Shown: positions 9,383 to 14,169 of the stretch, piece after piece
Numbering within the stretch: position 1 is the stretch's first letter
Layout: every line of letters starts with the position of its first letter
Origin: Stramenopiles sp. TOSAG23-3
Taxonomy: Eukaryota > Sar
Length of the DNA: 14,169 nucleotides
Assembly (NCBI GenBank): GCA_900128585.1
Contig: LT642584.1
Location: forward strand, 1-14,169
Direction of reading: 5' to 3'
Translations under genes and position numbers: made by a program
Notes under the pieces: model-generated
Seen by the model: only the letters and a program-made list of their open reading frames with translations
Database searches by the model: none
Told to the model about the DNA's origin: nothing

Positions 9383-9450
9383 ATCTGCAATAGGAGGAGA
9401 TATTGTTCTTGAACTGACACCTTCCTTTTTCTTTAATTTTAATTACTATA

Positions 9451-9480
9451 AAATAACAGCCAATTTTTCTTGTGTTTTTA
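9451..9480 (-). repeat. 28-base dispersed repeat, inverted diverged copy
   Basis: Read on the - strand it matches the repeat found at 9506, 13861 and 14048, including the core AATTGGCTGTTATTT, with three extra bases (an added CA in the AACAAG part and one A). It forms the left arm of the hairpin. Confidence 0.8.
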
Positions 9481-9505
9481 ATTAATTCTTACGTACTTAT
9501 GATAA

Positions 9506-9533
9506 TAAAAACAAGAAAATTGGCTATTATTTA
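9506..9533 (+). repeat. 28-base dispersed repeat, forward copy
   Basis: It begins TAAAAACAAGAAAATTGGCT and differs from the two downstream copies by a single base (ATTATTTA instead of GTTATTTA). It forms the right arm of the hairpin, and its following AGTAAT is shared with the copy at 14048. Confidence 0.85.
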
Positions 9534-9620
9534 AGTAATTAAAATTATAGTATTTAAAATCTTATGTCAAGCACCCTGCTACTATTATACGTCGTAGACA
9601 AGTAACCCGTTGCTACATTT

Positions 9621-10646
9621 CTAACTCTTCTTTCTAATTTTCCTCTTCAAGCACTTCAACTTTGACTTGTCTACAGTGACGCCAGCTTGAAAACTTTGGC
9701 TACCAACATTCTTCGCCGACTGTATACCCGAAGCGGTCCCGTGGCCTTGGATATTGTAACCTTCAAAGTTTTCCCTGCCATTTGAACTGCTTCCTTCTTG
9801 CCGCCCCGCGGTCTCGTAAGAATCCGGAAGAACGAAACTTCCGGTAATAGACATGCAACGCTCGTTTACCCACGACACTTCGTGAGGGATGTACTTGGAA
9901 TAAACTTCGCCCAATTTACGGTACCTTTCAACAAAGTCATAATTGTGGCCGGCACCGCTTGCCATAACAGACAGCCTGCGTAAACACAAGGGGCACAAAT
10001 GAACTGATCTCTGGTTCATTAAACATTTATAAATGTGGCACGGTACCATCTTGAAAATGTGCGAATATATACAACGGCTCACAAACGTGAAATATTCAGT
10101 AGGATCGGATAAGCAGCCGTACAAAGAAATAATGCAAACCTGGTCTTCGGAATCGTACTTACAGTCGGTCCACAGTCTGTCGCCCACAAAAATTGGAGAT
10201 TTTGTCACCGCAAAAAGAATTTGATTCTCTGTCTTTTTAGCTCGTTTCAGAATATCGAGAATAGCGTCTGCAAAGTAACCCCTTACTTCTTCTCCTTCGC
10301 TTTGTGTTTGTAAAGGTTTTGCTGGAAGAAAGCGCTCGCTCCCCGCAGACAAAGACCTGACAATAACTGTTTCCGCAATCCGTGGGCTGCAGAAAGCGTT
10401 TGTGTATTCAACAAGCTGCTCAAACTCGGCTCTAATATTACCAACTGGGACCAACTTTATATCAAACCTATCAATTATATCTTTCACCACCCGTGCCCTT
10501 GACTGAAAATCTTGAAACGTTTCCTGTTTCGATTGATCGTTACTATCGGAGTAGACCCAGAAACGGTCAGAAAGTTCCTGCGACAAGGCTTTCTGATGCA
10601 ACCTAGTTGCCGGCTTCACGCCCATAAGAACTTTATCCCACGACAT
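9621..10646 (-). CDS. Archaemetzincin-like protein with lost catalytic zinc site (pseudo-protease)
   Basis: This complete 341-residue protein is about the size of human AMZ2. Archaemetzincins carry HExxHxxGxxH-C-x4-C-x-M followed by C-x2-C. Here the corresponding stretch is CIYSHIFKMVP (192-202) then C203-HIYK-C208-L-M210 and CPLC (218-221). The first His, the Glu base, the Gly and the third His are replaced by C192, I193, K199 and P202; only H196 remains. The four Cys of the second zinc site and the Met are intact, but the spacer before CPLC is 7 residues instead of about 17. Preceding blocks ILFAVTKSPIF (143-153) and CIISLYGCLS (171-180) occupy the places of the family's G-T-DLY and FSFAR strands. 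The fold is thus probably kept, without peptidase activity. The C-terminus (from about 280) is Ser/Gly-rich and ends in a basic KCLKRKIRKKS. The open frame argues against a decayed gene. Confidence 0.8.
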   Translation of the reverse strand: MSWDKVLMGVKPATRLHQKALSQELSDRFWVYSDSNDQSKQETFQDFQSRARVVKDIIDRFDIKLVPVGNIRAEFEQLVEYTNAFCSPRIAETVIVRSLSAGSERFLPAKPLQTQSEGEEVRGYFADAILDILKRAKKTENQILFAVTKSPIFVGDRLWTDCKYDSEDQVCIISLYGCLSDPTEYFTFVSRCIYSHIFKMVPCHIYKCLMNQRSVHLCPLCLRRLSVMASGAGHNYDFVERYRKLGEVYSKYIPHEVSWVNERCMSITGSFVLPDSYETAGRQEGSSSNGRENFEGYNIQGHGTASGIQSAKNVGSQSFQAGVTVDKSKLKCLKRKIRKKS

Positions 10647-11407
10647 TATTGGGTATTATTTTCTCGGTCCAACTATCGCACTGTACTTGGTCTCAGCTTA
10701 TTTCAAAATTTGCGAAACGAATAAGAGACTTCTTTTTGGTACAACGCACTATTGCTACTTCTTGCAAAAGAGCCACATTTATGTCTATTTAATACAGTCT
10801 TTTCGGCCATTGCACATCAAACTCAGCTATAAAAGGTAATACCTTGGTAATATATAATAATGTGAACGAACAATTTTTTATTGGTCGGTGGTAGTAATAA
10901 TATTAATACGTATTGTGTAGTACGTAGACGACTAATATAATTAATAATAGAACGACTATAAAAATATTTTTTTTTTTTTGAATTTCAATAGTAAAATAGG
11001 AGAGGAGGAGACGTCTTCTTCGTAGTCCTACTGATACCGTACTATAATTAATATGATTATTTTTTATGATATTTTTTATTATTTGGCTAAATTTATTATT
11101 TTATAACGGTTGTGTATTTTATGAAGAGTATGAATGAATTCTAATAAAAAAAAGGATGATGATGCTAATTGGACTAATGCTATTAATATATTATTATTAC
11201 AAAATATATTTTTATTACATTATTTTTTTAATAATATAAATATAAAAAATAATAATATAGAAGAGTAAAGTTCGTTAACGACACATTGATATTCGTTCAG
11301 ACAGTATGCAATGGAATGATTATTTTGCAAAATATGACTGGGTGTGTAACAAACGTGGCAAGATTTAGAAGAAGGGTGGTAGAGGGATCTGAGCTGGGGG
11401 AATTAAG
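10647..11407. promoter_or_regulatory. Divergent AT-rich upstream region
   Basis: This 761-base spacer contains the promoters of the archaemetzincin-like gene (-) and the unknown gene (+). From about 10840 to 11290 it is extremely AT-rich, with many TAAT and TTATT words. A TATA-like word CTATAAAAGG sits at about 10826-10835 in + orientation, some 575 bases before the downstream start, but such words are expected by chance in this DNA. A TACCGTAC word occurs at 11035-11042. I see no gene. Confidence 0.6.
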
Positions 11408-13438
11408 ATGTTTTCGTCTTTCTGTTTTGGGAAGGCGCCTTTGAAGCAGATTAATGACAGGCAAATACATGCGTTGACAAAGTGTCTGTTGGCGAAAGTG
11501 GAGGAAAACAATGAGAAAATGCACAAAGGCACGGTTGTCTTGTCCACTGGGCTCACGAACCTGTTGCCTGCAATACAGCAAACCCGTACAGGATCAAAAA
11601 CATTGTTTCGGAAAATTCGTTCTCCGGGGCCGAGAAGGCCTCAGTATTACTTCAAATTTGAAGAGCCCATTTTTGTCACCGCCGCGCGAGAAATGCAGAA
11701 CAAAAGGGCGACAACAAACAAATGCAAGAAATTGCTCAATTGGAGGAAACGGAATGACAAGCCCCGGATGGTTCTATTTCCCTACGAAACCGAGGTTGTA
11801 CCAGAGCTGGACATAAAAAATACCGAGTTAGAAGAAGAGGACGAAGACATGACGGAGGCAGAAGTGTTACAAAATATTTTGGACGGAATTATAAATACAA
11901 TCGTTCGCGACAACCCTCCCTTAAAAATTAAACAACAGAAGATATTCTTGAGCAGAGACGCTGAGATTGGAAAACTTTACTCCTTTCATAGCAAACAAGG
12001 AAAGAAGTTGATCGCGTCCCGGCTGGCGAAGGATCAAGGGCTGACTGGTGAGCTAATTGAGAACATGGACATATTTGAGTTAGAGGTACAAATTGAACGT
12101 TTTGGAGCAGTTCCGAATGAGGTAGTAAAATCTAAAAAAGGGCGTGCGCTTAAACCAAAACAGCTGGAGCGGAAAAGGCTAGGACTGATCGATCAACTCA
12201 ATGCAATGATGGAGAAAAAAGCTGACGCTTTTTACAACGACCATATCATGGGGCGTACCATGGAAATAGAAAAAGAAATTGAAATAGTAAAGAGGCCACT
12301 TAAGTTTAGGATCACTGGGGTGTGTGCATGCACCTACGAAATTCATGGTCGGTGGCACCTGGCCCTGTCACTCCAATCAAAGCGAGAGAAAGAAGCTACC
12401 GACAGTGACTATACGACAGTCTCTGAAAGGATAGACGATCGATCCGAACGGGTTCCCAAGGATGCATATTCGCTTTTTACGTTTCTCATGTTGGAAGCAT
12501 TATTAATGAAGTATTACATTGGCAGCATGGTCAAGAAATTCGAGCTGAAACTCCTTTTCCTCGGATGGAATAAGTGGTCGCATGTCCTTCAAACTGAAGT
12601 CCAAATGGAAGAGGCAAACCAAGGTTGTGCTCAGATGCTGAAAACAAGAATGATAAAATGGAACCGAAGAAGAAAGAAGAGGATCCAAGATGGCTTCCCG
12701 ACGCCAAAGTATGTTACAAAACATTTTCCACGGCACAAGTACAGATTCACTTATGCCATGTACCGCAAACTGAAGTCTGTTAGCATTGTTCACGCGTCCC
12801 AATTTCACTATGGGATACAAAGTGATCTGGAAAGCCATCGTTTTCTGAAGAAAACAGATGTTGCGAGCAGCGGTGGTGACCTAGATTTCCGCTTGGGCCG
12901 TGAATTTTATTTGAATAATGACGATTCTATTGAACAATTGGAACTTGCTGGAGTTGCTTTGCCGGTAGTAATTACAAAAGATCGAGGCTGGACGTGCTCT
13001 AGATTATTTGCAAAGAAAAAATCTGGAAGTATTGCGGCCAGTAGGAACAGAAACCCGGCGACGATTGCTGCGAACAAATACCTACCTGGACCACTGGCAC
13101 TGATGGTTGAAAGCATATGCGCCGGAACGATATTCTTGACATGGATGGTTTGCAACGCATGGAAACTTCCGTTTTACTGCTACGGCATGTACGCTGGATT
13201 TAAGTATGGCGGTGATCATCGCAAGACCCGCAGACAAATCCAAAGGATCAACCAGAAGCGCGAGAAAAGGAAGAAAGCAACGGAATGGGGTGCATCGAAA
13301 CGGAAAGAATTTTCCGCGGCCAGGAAATCAAAACGAAGTAAAGAGACCGAGTCAAAATATGTCGTCCGCAAATACGAAACAAAGGAACCTGAAAAGGTAG
13401 AAGAGGCACCTGTCGAGTGGGTCAACGAGTACCCATAG
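11408..13438 (+). CDS. Unrecognised 676-residue basic protein with a hydrophobic segment
   Basis: I do not recognise this protein. The ATG has A at -3, and an in-frame stop lies 18 bases upstream, so the start is well placed. Residues 1-125 are basic; 138-150 are acidic (ELEEEDED); 176-300 alternate helices rich in Lys and Glu. A Trp-containing helical block KLLFLGWNKWSHVLQTEVQ (381-399) precedes a basic stretch NRRRKKR (419-425). Residues about 563-598 (from LALMVESICAGTIFLTWMV) are hydrophobic enough for one membrane segment or a hairpin, followed at once by basic HRKTRRQ and a Lys/Arg/Glu-rich tail that is probably helical or disordered. If the segment spans a membrane, the basic tail should face the cytosol. 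It is a long clean single exon with codon use like its neighbours, so it is a real gene. Confidence 0.75.
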   Translation: MFSSFCFGKAPLKQINDRQIHALTKCLLAKVEENNEKMHKGTVVLSTGLTNLLPAIQQTRTGSKTLFRKIRSPGPRRPQYYFKFEEPIFVTAAREMQNKRATTNKCKKLLNWRKRNDKPRMVLFPYETEVVPELDIKNTELEEEDEDMTEAEVLQNILDGIINTIVRDNPPLKIKQQKIFLSRDAEIGKLYSFHSKQGKKLIASRLAKDQGLTGELIENMDIFELEVQIERFGAVPNEVVKSKKGRALKPKQLERKRLGLIDQLNAMMEKKADAFYNDHIMGRTMEIEKEIEIVKRPLKFRITGVCACTYEIHGRWHLALSLQSKREKEATDSDYTTVSERIDDRSERVPKDAYSLFTFLMLEALLMKYYIGSMVKKFELKLLFLGWNKWSHVLQTEVQMEEANQGCAQMLKTRMIKWNRRRKKRIQDGFPTPKYVTKHFPRHKYRFTYAMYRKLKSVSIVHASQFHYGIQSDLESHRFLKKTDVASSGGDLDFRLGREFYLNNDDSIEQLELAGVALPVVITKDRGWTCSRLFAKKKSGSIAASRNRNPATIAANKYLPGPLALMVESICAGTIFLTWMVCNAWKLPFYCYGMYAGFKYGGDHRKTRRQIQRINQKREKRKKATEWGASKRKEFSAARKSKRSKETESKYVVRKYETKEPEKVEEAPVEWVNEYP

Positions 13439-13860
13439 TGCCAACGGCAAAGAACGACAACAACAAAAGTGAACGAAGAAAAGGAGTTGCATCTGCTAAT
13501 CCTAACTTGGTTTTGTAATTTTGTTTCGTTGTTGGTTGTCAATCACTGAGGAGTATTATATGGACTAAAACACATTTTTAAGTACACTCAATACTTGAAC
13601 GACTATGTTTTCTGAATTTACGAGGCCAGTCTTTTAAACAGTGCAGTTTTATAAGGGGCTCCTTTATCTCGCCATTATTTGCTATCTTGTGTTAGGATTT
13701 TACCATTTGGTTGTGTATCCATGCATGTACGGAGACGAAGAAAAAAAAGGCGATACTAGTACCCTGGCTGCAGTTGGTGTTCAAATGCAAAACCGCGTGT
13801 GAACACCTGTTTTATAACAAGTACTGCCGGTACACGGTTTGGTCGCATCATTGTAAAAGA

Positions 13861-13888
13861 TAAAAACAAGAAAATTGGCTGTTATTTA
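13861..13888 (+). repeat. 28-base dispersed repeat, forward copy
   Basis: It begins TAAAAACAAGAAAATTGGCT and is identical over all 28 bases to the copy at 14048, 187 bases further on. Neither of these two copies has an inverted partner nearby. Confidence 0.9.
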
Positions 13889-13950
13889 AAAGATATTGTT
13901 GGTGAATAAAAACAAACAAATAATATAATAAAAAATATTATGGGTATTAG

Positions 13951-13969
13951 TACCGTACCTGGTACGGTA
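13951..13969. repeat. TACCGTACC-T-GGTACGGTA palindrome
   Basis: Two perfect 9-base arms flank a single central base. It shares the TACCGTAC word with spacer sites at 5008 and 11035. Confidence 0.8.
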
Positions 13970-14047
13970 AAGGTATTTAGTAATAAATAGGTAGGAAGAT
14001 AATACAATCTGATCATTCGTCTAGGATTAATAGTAGTTAGTCTGTAT

Positions 14048-14075
14048 TAAAAACAAGAAAATTGGCTGTTATTTA
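14048..14075 (+). repeat. 28-base dispersed repeat, forward copy
   Basis: It is identical to the copy at 13861, and it shares a following AAGTAAT with the hairpin copy at 9506, so the repeat unit may be slightly longer than 28 bases. Confidence 0.9.
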
Positions 14076-14169
14076 TAAAGTAATCTGTAGTGTACGTAGT
14101 ATAAATATGTATAATTAATATAATTTAAATTAAAGTGTATAATATTCTTTTGTCTTTGTTGGACCGCTT

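Larger units (their letters stand above)
9183..9485 (+). other. Small open frame of unknown status (possible exon remnant)
   Basis: An uninterrupted frame runs from the stop at 9180 to 9485. It has no ATG start near the left end; the only early initiator would be a TTG at 9198. The predicted chain looks protein-like in its first 75 residues (segments YKYVLEIADRPSHLGFPEG and DHYFIEQYHRQRAGI), then runs into the AT-rich hairpin arm. I do not recognise it. It could be a gene fragment, a spliced exon of a longer transcript, or chance. Confidence 0.2.
9434..9547. repeat. Long imperfect inverted repeat (hairpin) between convergent genes
   Basis: Arms of roughly 47 and 42 bases (9434-9480 and 9506-9547) pair around a loop of about 25 bases. 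The outer 14 bases are exact (9434-9447 against 9534-9547). The inner part is the 28-base dispersed repeat in opposite orientations, with a few small insertions in the left arm. It lies past the ends of both flanking genes and would fold in either transcript, so a role at 3' ends is possible. It could instead be a foldback element. Confidence 0.8.
9087..9620. other. Convergent spacer with direct repeat and hairpin
   Basis: The spacer lies between the 3' ends of the IQ/EF-hand gene (+) and the archaemetzincin-like gene (-). It contains a 22-base direct repeat (9182 and 9358), an open frame of unknown status through 9183-9485, and a long imperfect inverted repeat at 9434-9547. The segment 9100-9430 is less AT-rich than other spacers, so it could include a remnant gene or exon. 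Confidence 0.6.
13439..14169. other. AT-rich spacer with repeats, to the window edge
   Basis: After the unknown gene the sequence becomes steadily more AT-rich. It carries two identical copies of the 28-base repeat (13861 and 14048) and a TACCGTACC/GGTACGGTA palindrome (13951-13969). A diverged half-copy of the repeat (AATAAAAACAAACAAATAAT) begins near 13905. No gene is visible. Confidence 0.65.

Noticed and set aside
9621-10646. Archaemetzincin-like gene as a simple decayed pseudogene
   Set aside because: There is no stop or frameshift over 341 codons, and the Cys ligands of the second zinc site remain, which is not expected of neutral decay.
10826-10835. CTATAAAAGG as a TATA box for the unknown gene
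   Set aside because: It lies about 575 bases before the start codon in DNA so AT-rich that TATA-like words are common; nothing ties it to a transcription start.

Overview
The window is nuclear DNA from an intron-poor, gene-dense protist. It holds five protein-coding genes separated by very AT-rich spacers. The gene families point to eukaryotes only: a peroxisome-type ether-lipid enzyme, a plant/algal-type OB-fold protein, an IQ/EF-hand protein of the kind found in cilia or the cytoskeleton, and an archaemetzincin relative. There is no operon-like packing, and genes lie on both strands. Every internal gene start has A at -3, and three of the four internal genes read as single uninterrupted exons of 1 to 3.3 kb. 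I cannot name the lineage; a flagellated or amoeboflagellate protist is the most I would infer.

Layout. (1) From 3 to 3738 (+), 5'-truncated by the window edge, lies a fusion of fatty acyl-CoA reductase and dihydroxyacetone-phosphate acyltransferase, the architecture known from Dictyostelium as FARAT. Its C-terminal segment is in another frame, so a short intron or an indel lies between about 3127 and 3290. (2) From 4051 to 4509 (-) lies a small OB-fold protein convergent with the first gene. (3) From 4510 to 5774 a divergent spacer carries a striking polypurine tract. (4) From 5775 to 9086 (+) lies a 1103-residue protein with a degenerate adenylate-kinase-like domain, two IQ motifs, EF-hands and a long basic tail. 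(5) From 9087 to 9620 a convergent spacer holds a direct repeat and a long imperfect hairpin. (6) From 9621 to 10646 (-) lies an archaemetzincin homologue whose catalytic zinc site has been lost while the Cys-rich zinc site is kept. (7) From 10647 to 11407 is an AT-rich divergent spacer. (8) From 11408 to 13438 (+) lies an unrecognised 676-residue basic protein. (9) From 13439 to 14169 is an AT-rich spacer with two more copies of the repeat that builds the hairpin in region 5.

The genes do not form an obvious single pathway. The first gene would supply both the fatty alcohol and the acyl-DHAP needed to start ether-lipid synthesis in peroxisomes. The best candidates for something new are the pseudo-archaemetzincin, the 28-base dispersed repeat with its hairpin between convergent genes, and the recurring TACCGTAC palindromes in spacers. 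I see no CRISPR array, rRNA, tRNA or intact transposon.
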